The notes under the pieces were generated by a model that searched no databases, was not told the origin of the DNA, and was given only the letters and a program-made list of their open reading frames with translations. Positions 22,778 to 33,506 of a DNA stretch of 64,000 nt are shown here, piece after piece (within the stretch, counting starts at the first letter, position 1; the number at the start of each line of letters is the position of its first letter). Origin of the DNA: Areca catechu (Eukaryota > Streptophyta > Magnoliopsida > Arecales > Arecaceae); NCBI GenBank assembly GCA_021397845.1, contig CM038051.1:14222327-14286326 (forward strand). The letters run 5' to 3'. The translations under genes were made by a program, and so were the position numbers.

Positions 22778-24742
22778 TGTTACGGCCGTAACGATGACAT
22801 GGCATGTCTTAGATCTCGCTGGGCGTGATTTGAGCCACGTGGAGTTTTTTCGGCGAAGTCAGTTGTGGCTCCATCTCGACCGAAGTCGAGGTCGGTCCAG
22901 GCCTTCCTGCCGCTCCGCCAGGTGTCCACCCAGGAGGGGTCCACCTCGGCCGAAGCCGGCAATCTCCCTGCTCCCTCGCCAGGTGGCGCCCTGAGATGGT
23001 CCCACCTCGGCCGAGGTCGAGCCGGGCCCCTCGCTCCTTCGCCAGGTGGCGCCCGGAGACGGGACCACCTCGGCCAAAGTCGAGCGCCTCTCTGTCGCTC
23101 CGCCAGGTGTCCACCCAGGAGGGGTCCATCTCGGCTGAAGCCGGTGGCCTCCCTGCTCCCTCGCCAGGTGGCACCCTGAGACGGTCCCACCTCGGCTGAG
23201 GTCGAGCCGGGCCCCTCGCTCCTTCGCCAGGTGGCGCTTGGAGACGGGACCACCTCGGCCGAAGTCGAGCGCCCCTCTGCCGCTCTGCCAGGTGTCCACC
23301 CAGGAGGGGTCCACCTCTGCCGAAGCCGGCGATCTCCCTGCTCCCTCGCCAGGTGGCACCCTGAGACGGTCCCACCTCGGCCGAGGTCGAGCCGGGCCCC
23401 TCGCTCCTTCGCCAGGTGGCGCTCGGAGACGGGACCACCTCGGTCGAAGTCGAGCGCCCCTCCGCCGCTCCGCCAGGTGTCCACCCAGGAGGGGTCCACC
23501 TCGGCCGAAGCCGGCGATCTCCCTGCTCCCTCGCCAGGTGGCGCCCTAAGACGGTCCCACCTCGGTCGAGGTCGAGCCGGGCCCCTCACTCCTTCGCCAG
23601 GTGGCGCCTGGAGATGAGACCACCTCGACCGAAGTCGAGCGCCCCTCTGCTGCTCCGCCAGGTGTCCACCCAGAAGGGGTCCACCTCGGCCGAAGTCGGC
23701 GGCCTCCCTGCTCCCTCGCCAGGTGGCACCCTGAGACGGTCACACCTCGGTCGAGGTCGAGCCGGGCCCCTCGCTCCTTCGCCAGGTGGCGCCCGGAGAC
23801 GGGACCACCTCGGTCAAAGTCGAGCGCCCTTCTGCCGCTCCGCCAGGTGTCCATCCAGGAGGGGTCCCCCTCGGTCGAAGCCGGCAGCCTCCCTGCTCCA
23901 TCGCCAGGTGGCACCCTGAGATGGTCCCACCTCAGCCGAGGCAGGCCAACCTGTGCGGAGAAGCTTCCGAGAAGCAGGAGCACGAGCTCCAAGATTGCCC
24001 CTCGAGCCGTGCGCGCCGCACCTCGAGAACAGCACCCGTACGGTCGGCAGTGACACGCGAAACATCGCTTACATCGGCCCGACAGGTCCCGCAGTCGAGA
24101 GGCGAAGTCCTGACAAAACAGGACCCAATAACGGGCTTCATCGGCGCCTGGGAAGAAGAGCACTCGCGCTCGGCCCAAGGTCTGGTCGGCGGTCTGCCCG
24201 GCGCCCTCCCTTTACTTTTTCCTCGCTAGGCTCGGCAAGCGAGGCGGGGAAGCCGCCTGGTTCTTTGATCCAGAAGGGGAAAGAGATGGAGGGAAGGGGT
24301 TGAAAGCAACGAAGGAGCCTCCCAAGGGCGAAAAATGAAAGAACAGCATGAGGAGTTAAAAGGAAGGGAAGGGTAGACGACAAGGTAAGCAAGAAACAAA
24401 GGCTGGGAGAGGAGATTCCGTTCCAAGAGCATGATCCAAGATCCCGAGAGGGGACCTTTGGTGTAAGCTCGGCGGAGGAACTCGGCCGGATTTCTATCCT
24501 TCCTGAGATCTTTCTTGCTAGCACGATCTCTAAGTCTGGGACTCCTTCGGGGGCCCGTCTCGGAGATTCTGTTCCCTCTCGCCGTTTACTAACTTGACCG
24601 TCGGAGCTCCCTCGCCGGGACCCTCGGCCAGGGCTTCTGACCTTGCCTTGCAGGTTCGAAGAGCCAGGGGACCCTAGGGGCAAGACGGTCTTGTCGGATC
24701 GGAGGCTCCGAAGCCACAGGCGCGATGGCGAGATCGGCAACA
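22778..24742 (+). mobile_element. solo LTR of the gypsy family (1965 bp) with CCTAT target duplication
   Basis: The sequence begins TGTTACGGCCGTAACG and ends GATCGGCAACA. CCTAT flanks it exactly at 22773-22777 and 24743-24747. There is no internal region, so it is a solo LTR made by LTR-LTR recombination. Its ends and inner portion (for example GCTCCCTCGCCGGGA near the right end) match the LTR at 3070-4616 in opposite orientation. It sits about 550 bp after the last cyclin exon, inside the CACTA element, so it is younger than the capture. Confidence 0.93.
22916..24000. repeat. higher-order tandem array, 185-bp unit, about six copies
   Basis: CGCCAGGTGTCCACC (with single variants) starts at 22916, 23101, 23286, 23471, 23656 and 23841, an exact 185-bp period. 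Each unit is a trimer: monomers of 61, 63 and 61 bp, each beginning CGCCAGGTG and containing CCACCTCGG. Because 185 is not a multiple of three and stops are rare, long frames open on both strands; these are artefacts. Confidence 0.95.
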
Positions 24743-27300
24743 CCTATCTTAACAAATTTATGACATCTAGATCATAAAACATTGTCTTTAATCTATTTGG
24801 TGTTATTATTATTTATTTTTTAAGAATTGAAAATAGTCATTTGGTTTTGGTTTGTTATTGTTGCCTAACCTATTGCTTATTGAATTTATGGACTTGTGAA
24901 TGGTATAGTTATTGAAGTAATATCTTCTATGACTATATTGTTCTGTCATTACAGTTCCATGCAACAAAAACTATTTTGCAAAGTTTACCATGCCTTCTAA
25001 CAGGCTTCTCTTCTTGGGGGATTGGATTTGTTAAGCTTATTTTGACAGCAGATTAACTGATGTATATATATTTTCAAATGGAGCCCATCGGATGTAGATA
25101 GGTTACTTCGACCATATATTCTTGGTATCTCCAAACACACAACACAAGCACAATGGACTGTCTAGTAACAACAGTAATGGTTGAAAGAACTGGACATAAT
25201 TGTCAAGTAAGGTGCCACTAAGACATTATAAGATTGTTGCTGATTGTTGCTGAGTCTAGGTTATCCCTTGTCATCCTTTTCAAGCTTATGGCCTATGACA
25301 ATGCTCTCACTTAGCACAATTTTGACCCATTATTATTTAGACACTTAATATTATAGGCCCCTTGATCTGTCGTATGCTCAGGACTCTTGGACACTTCATG
25401 ACACCTTGTGGATCTCCTTGTTACTTCATATGATTGTTTCATGATCACAACATCTTTCCATTCCAATACTTCACTCTTTATGCAAAAGAAGCCAAGTCAA
25501 ATGTTATATTAGTGGATGGTCTACCAACTTTATTATGTATATTTATTAAGCTGTCTGACATTACATTATCTAATTTAATTAACAATTTATTTTTTTTACT
25601 TATGTTTACTTTTTGCTATCATATTCTCTCGCATGCAATTTTTGAGTAGTTTACATTGTCATTTAGAACTTGGCCTGTTGATTTTACTGATTGCACAATT
25701 TTTTATTCAACAGATTTCTGCATGTTTGGTTCACAGTGGGAGTTGTCTTCAGTTTCGTGGCTCTATTTTGAGTTTCAGTGGTTAGAGATGATTTTATATT
25801 TATTGCATACTTCATGTACCATTGAAACGATCTATCTGTGAGACCTTTAATTATATATTCTAGTTTTCTTTCTGCTTTACATGATAAAAATATTTTATTA
25901 GTGATGGGTGTCATATTTGCTGTCTTGAAAGCATTATATAGATTGTAAAACTGGATGCATCAAAGAAAAGCCATATTGTTTTCAAATATACAAATAATCA
26001 TGAAAATGATGTCAAACTATGGTTGCTTTAATTTAAATCCATAAATTATCTCCACACAATACCGTGATGTTAATGTATCCAAAATTTGATTTGTCTTCAA
26101 AAAGAAGGTAAAGAAGCAAGGACAAGAAACCAAGAGGACTATGATTTGAACCAGGTTCGCATCAGATTTATTGGCTCTATTATGAACAGCAAGAGGCCTT
26201 GGACCACTCCTTTAAAGCAAAGTTCTCACATATTGATGATATAATTGTTGCTTACAAGCAATTGCATGGGCATGAAAGAAATACTGCAATGTAAAATATA
26301 AATTAGTGTGCTGATTTTAAAAAGTAATTTCTCAAAGTAATCTCTCATCATTTGGGTATATGACAAGTTTTTTTGCATGATTATTATGTTCTCTTTCTTT
26401 TTCACAGTTCATGTACCAGCTTTGAAAAGGTTGCTGCACTATATTGTTATGGACATCAACTTGTTGCATGGCTGAAAAATAAAAGAGTTCATGTGCCCAT
26501 TTTTGCTTACTTTATTTTAAATATTCTTTTTTGTGGAACCACAAGCATGCAAGCAGTCTGGAAAATTAAAGAGTTGATCTCTTTGATGGTCTTGGTGGTG
26601 GAGATGGGATTGGTGATGAAAATGCTATGTTAGCATCAAGTAAGTTCTTTTATTACCTTGGTATAAAATACACTTGCCTGCATATGTAATTACATTTAAG
26701 CTATTTAAAATCGATATGAAAATAAGTTTATACTAGAAAGTGCATGTACTTGTAAACACCTGTAATTCTTATATTGTTTAATGTTTACAGATCCAGAAGA
26801 AATGAGAACATGCTAGGAGGAGATGAGGGCGCAAGGTGTTCTTTCTCTCTCCAACTTGTTGCTTGGAAGGAGAAACAAAATTGCAGATTCTGTTTGCTGT
26901 TATGAAAGATGTAAATTTTTTTTTTTAAAAAAATTGAAGAAAGATTCATTGCACCTTTTATTTTTAAACTGCATTCTATTGTAATAGTTCATACATTATC
27001 ATTTTTACTGGTATGCAAACAGGTCAAAGACCACTGTTGGTCTTCATGCTTTGTTACTGGCTATGGTTATTGATTTTATCATCCATATTAATATTTCAAG
27101 AGATAGTTTTATCTCTTTTTTTGTTTGTTATTAACCAATAACACTTATCCCTTTAAGTTTGATTAGATATTAAATGGTCATATTTAAACTTAAATAGGTA
27201 TGCATAAATATTATTCCATTTCAAAAATTTGCACATGTATGGATGATTAAATGGTGTGAATCTTTGTTCCTAGAGTTTTCCATCATCGTGTCCTAAATTT
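24743..27300. other. CACTA interior after the solo LTR, with coding-like scraps
   Basis: Mostly AT-rich. Three short stretches read like exons: 26163-26293 (ending FSHIDDIIVAYKQLHGHE), 26406-26490 and 26573-26637 (DLFDGLGGGDGIGDENAM, then a possible GTAAGT donor). I cannot name a protein. They may be further captured gene fragments. Confidence 0.35.
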
Positions 27301-27309
27301 CATGATTCA

Positions 27310-27815
27310 TTTATCCTCGGAAAACTCAAAAATATTTTCTCAAAAATATTTTTCAAAAAATCTTTTAGAAATTATTCCTAGAAAAATCCATCAAAAAATA
27401 TCTTAGAAATTATTCCTAGAAAAATCTCTCGAAAAATTCCTCGAAAATTTTTCCTCGAAAAATCCCTAGGAAATTTTTCCATGAAAAATCTCTCAAAAAT
27501 TTACCCTCGGAAAATCCCTCGAAAATTTACCCTTGAAAAATCCCTCAAAAATTTACCCTCGGAGATTTTTCCTCGGAAAATCCCTCGGAGATTTTCCCTC
27601 GAAAAATCTGTCAGAAATTTCCAAGGAAAAAATTCCATCGAAAATTTTCTCGAAAAATAAATTCTCTTGGAAAAATCCCTCGAAAAAATTTTTCGAGGAT
27701 GGTTTTTCCGACGACCATGTTTCCGTCGAAAATCCATCATAAATATAAATTTCTGATGGATTTTTTCCTTTTTCCCTCGGAAAATCCCTCGAAAATGACC
27801 TTATTTCTTGTAGTG
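27310..27815. repeat. right subterminal array and terminus of the CACTA element
   Basis: Copies of CCCTCGGAAAATCCCTCG lead to TTTCTTGTAGTG at 27804-27815. The last 380 bases are duplicated at about 28320-28698. Confidence 0.85.
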
Positions 27816-29202
27816 GGTATTGTCCACCTATGAGATAAATCGAGCTGTACGATCAAGGATGAAGGGACAGTCAACTTAAAGTTTCATGATGGAATATCAA
27901 AAAATTGGATAAGGTTCGATACATACTTATTTTCAATAAGAATCTAATCTCATTGAATAAACTAAATTCAAATGGCTATACGTGGAGAACCGGTGACAGA
28001 AATCTGAAAGTTATCCAAGGCAATAAGATTGTCTTGTAGGAAAAAAGTGTAGATAACATTATCTTTTGATAGGGGTCCAGTGCAAAGTAGAGTTCCTGAT
28101 ATAGATGGGAGTCCAATACGAGATGGAGCTCCAGGCAAGTGATCAGACATAAGATGAGAAACTTAGGAGGACGATAGATGACATTCCATGGTAAAGTTTC
28201 TATTGCTGCAAGAAGTTTTCTCAAGTAGATATCAGGTCTAGGTGAACATAATATACACAATGGAGATGAGATTAAACAACTTGGCTCGACTCCCATATTT
28301 GTCCATCCATGAGCAACATTCCCTCGGAAAATCCCACAAAAATTTACCCTCGAAAAATCCCTCGGAAATTTACCCTCGGAGATTTTCCCTCGGAAAATCC
28401 CTCGGAGAGTTTCCCTCGGAAAATCCCTCGGAGAGTTACCCTCGAAGATTTTCCCTCGGAAAATCCCTCGGAGAATTTTCCTTGGAAAATCTGTCAGAAA
28501 ATTCCAAGAAAAAAACTCCATCAAAAATTCCCTTGGAAAATAAATTCCCTCGAAAAAATCCCTCAGAAAAATTTTTCGAGGATGATTTTTTCGACGACCA
28601 TGTTTCCGTTGGAAATCCATCGAAAATTTATATTTTCGACGAATTTTTTCCTTTTTCCCTCGAAAAATCCCTCGGAAATGACCTTATTTCTTGTAGTGGG
28701 TACTATCCACCTATGAGATAGATCGAGCTATACGATCAAGGATGAAGGGACAGTCAGCTTAAAGTTTCATGATGGAATATCAAAAAATTTGATAAGGTCC
28801 GATACATCCTTAGCTTCAATAAGAATCTAATCTCATTGAGTAAACTAAATTTAAATGGCTATACGTGGAGAACCGATGACAGAAATCTGAAAGTTATCCA
28901 TGGCAATAAGATTGTCTTGTAGGAAAAAAGTGTAGATAACATTATCTTTTGATAGGGGTGCAGTGCAAAGTAGAGTTCCTGATATAGATGGGAGTCCAAT
29001 ACGAGATGGAGCTCCAGGCAAGTGATCAGATATAAGATGAGAAACTCAGGAGGACGATAGATGACATTCCATGGTAAAGTTTCTATTGCTGTAAGAAGTT
29101 TTCTCGAGTAGATCTCAGGTCTAGGTGAACATAATATACACAATGGAGATGAGATTAAACAACTTGGCTCGACTCCTATATTTGTCCATCCATGAGCAAC
29201 AT
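27437..29202. repeat. 883-bp tandem duplication joining a CACTA end to copia sequence
   Basis: Each copy consists of about 380 bp of CACTA right end plus about 503 bp of the interrupted retroelement. The copia parts start GGTATTGTCC at 27816 and GGTACTATCC at 28699 and both end at CCATCCATGAGCAACAT (28319 and 29202), an offset of 883 with no net gap over the copia part. Copy 2 carries its own TTTCTTGTAGTG end at 28687-28698. The second copy therefore is not a second insertion. Confidence 0.85.
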
Positions 29203-29283
29203 GCATTTATCTCAGGGCATAGGAGTGGCTGTTACAAGCTCTCAAAGTTAAGTAGAGACCAAATATTGAGTCAAGTTAGAGAT

Positions 29284-30086
29284 TGTTGAAAAAAGAGTAT
29301 TTCAATTTAGCCCAAAAGAAGACAAGAATATGAAAACCCAGCCAGGAGCATAAAAGGGAGCCTAACCACAACGGGTGAGCCCAGCACGATGCACGTGGGT
29401 GCACTGCCAGCCTGCAGCATAATGCACATGCAAGGTTCATGCGGTCCATAGACTACTTTTCTCATGGTCTATAGTGTTTCCTGGATGTTTCTCGCATGAT
29501 TTGCGCAATTAGATAGCCTCTGCATTTCCAGGCAAGATCTAATGGTGAACGAGCGATGTCGACTCTGATTGGACACTGTTTGAGATTGATTTCATGCATT
29601 CGATGGTGATCGGGTGATCAGAGATCTTCTATGGGTCAAACAGAAGTTGGATAAAAAATTAAAGTCCTTTTCTGATATGGTTTGAAGTCTTGAACTTCTA
29701 TCGAAATACTCTTCAGTACAAAGGCTATAAAAGGAGGATAGAGAGCCTAAGAGCGATATGAGGATCCTAAGGGCTTTCAGGAGGTTTGGTTGTGGTAAAA
29801 AAAGTCTGTAGGGGATAGAGGGTCTTCTTAAGAGTTGAAAGCTTTGTGAAAGATTTAAAATTTCTTGTTGAAAGAAATTGTATGGGATTAAGAGTACAAG
29901 TTTTTATCTTGTAAGTACTTATTTTTTTCATAGTGAAGTCATGCATGTCTTATTAATTATATTCTCTATTTTAATTTCTCTTCTTTTTTTTCTTGTGGCA
30001 CAACAACGATATCATGATCTTAGGCATCGAGATCCGTATTCCACATGAGAGATATCTAATAAGTGGAATCAGTGTAGGTGGTACTA
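29284..30086 (+). repeat. 3' LTR of the split gag-only element
   Basis: It starts TGTTGAAAAAAG directly after a purine stretch ending AGAGAT, the likely polypurine tract. It aligns with the LTR at 13077 and ends around GTGTAGGTGGTACTA. The exact last base is uncertain by a few nucleotides. Confidence 0.75.
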
Positions 30087-30223
30087 TGATAGGTGGTGGT
30101 AATATATAACCAATAAGGAAGGAAAAATAAGAATTAGAGAGTCAGTCCAAAAAAAAAAAAGAATGAAAGGATTTTTGGCATCAATCATGGCTTGACTCAC
30201 ATGTTGACAATTAGGGCTTTGCT

Positions 30224-30911
30224 ATGAGACCAGAAGAAATCCCAAAGGACTTAGCCGAAGGTCTGACTAGATTGCTATCTCAAAAATTAAAGATAAAGGG
30301 ATCTCTAATAGTGTTTAGAAAAAAAAATCATGACTCTTTTTCCTTAGGTTTTACATTTTCACCGGTAATATATACATTTTTTTGGAAACAAACACCTTAT
30401 TTTCTCGAAATCAACTTTGATAGTAGCATCCTAAGAAGAGATGATTGTGGTGGAGCAAGCTTTACGATAAGAAGTCATGATAATAGTATACTTGTTGTAG
30501 TAGGTAATATCAGATTATCCAATATTTTGATGGTAGACTTATATGCTACATGGATATGATTAACATGCACCACGAAAACTCTAAGGACTTCTCACATTAT
30601 TCTAGAGAGAGATTTTTTGATGATTGTTAAGTGGCTATCTCATTCACTATCTTTATAAATTAATTCCCATCTTCTGATATATAATTATTTGAGAATAGAG
30701 GTAACTTTGCTAGTACATAAATTGACACATGTCTATAGGAAAATTAATAGTATTGTAGGTTGGATAACAACATATGTAGCCAATTATATTGAAACTATAT
30801 TTTGGAATACTATAATAGATGCTCTTTCTAGATTTTTGAATATTTTATTTTTTAATTTTTATAATTATACTTGTACCTGATCAGTTTAATAAAAACTGAT
30901 TTATCAAAAAA
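30224..30911 (+). pseudogene. 5'-truncated LINE 3' end with RNase H domain
   Basis: The frame contains EINFDSSILRRDD, resembling the start of the RNase H domain of plant LINEs, then SHIILERDFLMIVKWL, and near the end HVYRKINSIVGWITTYVA. A TGA at 30557-30559 interrupts it. The copy ends in TTTATCAAAAAAAA (30899-30912), a LINE-type tail. No RT is present, as expected for 5' truncation. Confidence 0.7.
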
Positions 30912-33506
30912 AAATGGAGGTGGTGGATTTTCGAAAAGGGATTGCCTTGAAAAAGCCCATTCATATATGCGAACATGACTTTCCACCATCCAATGATCTT
31001 GAAAGTGATAAAATCATGATTTTGAAATTGTCAAATCACAATCTCAAAAAAAATCCAGTAGTGGAGAGAGAGTACTGGTGAGGTGGGGCCAACGCCTCAG
31101 CCCTAGCAATGATGCATCCAATATAATGGTGGTGATTTTTTTCTTCTTCTCCTTTTCTTGTGGTGACGACAATTAAGGTGATGATGCCTTAAGAAGATGG
31201 GAGTGGGGAATTATAGGCGGTAGGGTTCCCTCCATCTCGTTGGAATCTGAGATGAGGTGGAGTCAGCCTAGTTGTCCATGTTCAAACCAGATTTTGCTTT
31301 GTTTGATTAGTGCTACTAGACCAGGCTTATGGACCAGCCTCAGTTTTGTCACGAGTGAGTATTTTCTTGTTCAAACACCCGTGCGGCATCCAAGCATGCC
31401 ACACACCAAGGCCAACCCTCCTGAGTCCTTCCCTCGGACATACATTTAAATGCATAGCAATCTAGCCATAGCTAAGCATGCATCTCTATACCCCTGCCCA
31501 GCATCACTGTTGAACTGAATACATATGATACTCTCAAGTACCCGCAAGCAACCTGACCCGCAGGTCAACTGCCATGCTAAATATCATAACCAAGAGGATT
31601 CTTCAAGTCTTAACACATGTCTTGGTGAACCACTGCCATGCTAAATATCAAGCTTCCCGATATCATGCCATGACTATGCCACTCCATGGCGAACCATTAC
31701 TCCCATCACTATCCAATGAGGCATCCAGCTAAACTCCACCCCCGGGGTTCCAAGATATCGAGGGGCATTGCAAATTCTAGACCATGCCAACCTTTCACAG
31801 CACCATGCCATATCCATGTCGGCAACCCCTGCGACAAGCCAATGGCTAAGTCTGTGACAGTTTAGAACTAGATCAATAAAAAAGGCTGGTTCTCACAAGG
31901 AGTTTAGCAAGGAGATGCACAATAATGCATAAAGAGAATTAAATAAGAAAATAATTGCTTTTAAGCAAATATGCATATATATTTTATTAAAAAAGAAAAA
32001 ACATGAGCATAAATTATGTGTATGAGAGTGAGAGAGAGAGAATGAGCCTACTTGGAATTGCTCTTGTTTTCTATTTTTATTTTCCAAAAACCAAGTAGGA
32101 AAAGAACATGAATCCCTTTTATTTGTTTCGAATTGTTTTGTAAAATTTTTAAAGCTGTTGGGAGCAAAGATGTATTATTTTTAAACAAAATGAAAATAAA
32201 AATAAGAGATGGCATGACTTTTATACAAATGCTATATTCAACATCAATCTTCTTATGACAACGTTTAACTTACGTAGGAACACAAACAGGAAAACAAAAA
32301 AAATGCTAATTAGGCCATGCGACGTTTTGTTTTATTTTATAATAAAAGAACATCCGGGAACCAATTCCAAAATCAAAGTAGCCTGATACCTACTACACCT
32401 TTCAAGCCCAATAAAGTTGCTCGAGTCATGGCTACCCAATATCCGGAGCAGCTAGAACCTAAAGAATCTTACTGATCTAAACATAAGAAAATCTTCCACT
32501 GCAACTCTTTTATCTCAGAAGATGTATATGATTACCTTAATCTAAGCATATGATCCATGTTAAATTTGTGTTTCATTGTTTGAAAGAAGCAAGCCTTCGG
32601 AAAGGAAAGATACGGACCGAACCTTCTCCCTACTATGGCCAAATATTGCACTAATTAAGCTTCTATCAAGCAAAGAATCTCAAGCCAGGACACCAAACTA
32701 GTTTCTGAGGTCGTCTTTATCCTCTAATTCACTAGAAGACACCAGAAGTGACTTGTTTGCCCTCACTTGAGATCATTTAAAGCGTTTCCTCGCCAACAAA
32801 AATGATTTAAAATCCTAGAACAACCTTAGAGCTCCAAAAGAAACTCCTTTTCTTTGCGAGGGGAATAGAAGATATGAAGCACTTCTGCGTCCCAATTTAC
32901 TTTTTATTAACACTATTCCTTTTGGTGAACCAAAACAAAAATGAGCAAGAGATTATCTGCACTTCCTGTAGTACCGGCCTGCTCAAGTGCTCAGGAATTT
33001 ATGTTATAACGGCATTAAGTGACTTTGCGGTGCTGATAAGACCTCACAATTAAAAAAATTTAATAAATATGCTAAATATCACATCCACAAAAAAAGAAAA
33101 GTACAGAAAAAAAGAAAAAGAAATAGAAAAGCTATCCTGATCATTACCACGTTTGAATGAAGCCATGAGAACAGCATTTTCGACCACCCCATCAAATGAA
33201 ACTTTGATGGGACTTGTTCCATCTTTCAATGTCTTTTTTGAGCAAGTCCCATCTTTCTATATCAGAAAGAAAAATAAGAATAAAACAAGAACAAGGATTT
33301 CTCAATTCGTCATGTAAATGATCACATAGTTGTAGGTGTCAACAAACTCCTTGTGATGGCTTTGGACTCCCATCACATGCATTAATTCCTTCGGTAACAT
33401 ACCACATTGCATGCGAACAGGCGCTATCCCAACTATACTACTGTAGCGTAATTTTATTGTAGAAGAACAAAACCATCAACCTAATTAAAGCCTATCTTCC
33501 AAGTGT
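30912..33506. other. intergenic DNA, no gene recognised
   Basis: Moderately AT-rich. A short phrase, ACTGCCATGCTAAATATCA, occurs twice near 31570 and 31630. I see no coding or RNA gene, apart from the 3' UTR expected to the left of the SPEAR stop at 33507. Confidence 0.5.

Larger units (their letters stand above)
16115..27815. mobile_element. CACTA-like DNA transposon, 11.7 kb, carrying captured host gene sequence
   Basis: The right end reads TTTCTTGTAGTG (27804-27815), the inverse of the CACTACAAGAAA terminus of CACTA elements. The left end ACTACTAGAAAAG matches it apart from a missing first C. GGT directly precedes (16112-16114) and follows (27816-27818), the 3-bp target duplication expected. 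Both ends have subterminal arrays of CCCTCGGAAAATCCCTCGG type (16130-16870 and 27310-27815). No Tnp2-type transposase frame is visible, so it is non-autonomous. It holds a cyclin-A fragment (20958-22222), a solo gypsy LTR (22778-24742), and further coding-like scraps. The left array near 16800-16870 also resembles the right array in direct orientation, so internal rearrangement is possible. Confidence 0.8.
13077..30086 (+). mobile_element. gag-only copia-type retroelement, split by hAT-like and CACTA insertions
   Basis: The pieces are: 5' LTR 13077 to about 13890; primer-binding site TGGTATCATAGTCC near 13899; gag start 13930-14038; hAT-like insertion 14039-15263; gag and protease start 15264-16114; CACTA 16115-27815; protease end and 3' region 27816-29283; and 3' LTR 29284 to about 30086. 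The frame before the CACTA (FDFLESRDG) continues directly after it, which ties the two halves together. After the protease there is no integrase, RT or RNase H, and the polypurine tract follows at once. This matches the class called TR-GAG (terminal repeats with gag). A sibling lies at 43601-47061. Flanks TGATGG and TGATAG may be a degraded target duplication. Confidence 0.8.

Noticed and set aside
22780..24053. Long frames on both strands (up to 269 codons) rich in glycine, serine, proline and arginine
   Set aside because: They translate the 185-bp tandem array of the solo LTR. The array lacks stops in many frames on both strands and gives repeated unrelated peptides.
28320..28698. A second, independent CACTA insertion
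   Set aside because: Sequence after its end goes back to the start of the same copia segment instead of moving forward, so it is part of a tandem duplication.
28859..29206. 115-codon minus-strand frame, nearly identical to part of 27976-28620
   Set aside because: It is antisense to the gag-only retroelement; the resemblance is due to the 883-bp duplication.
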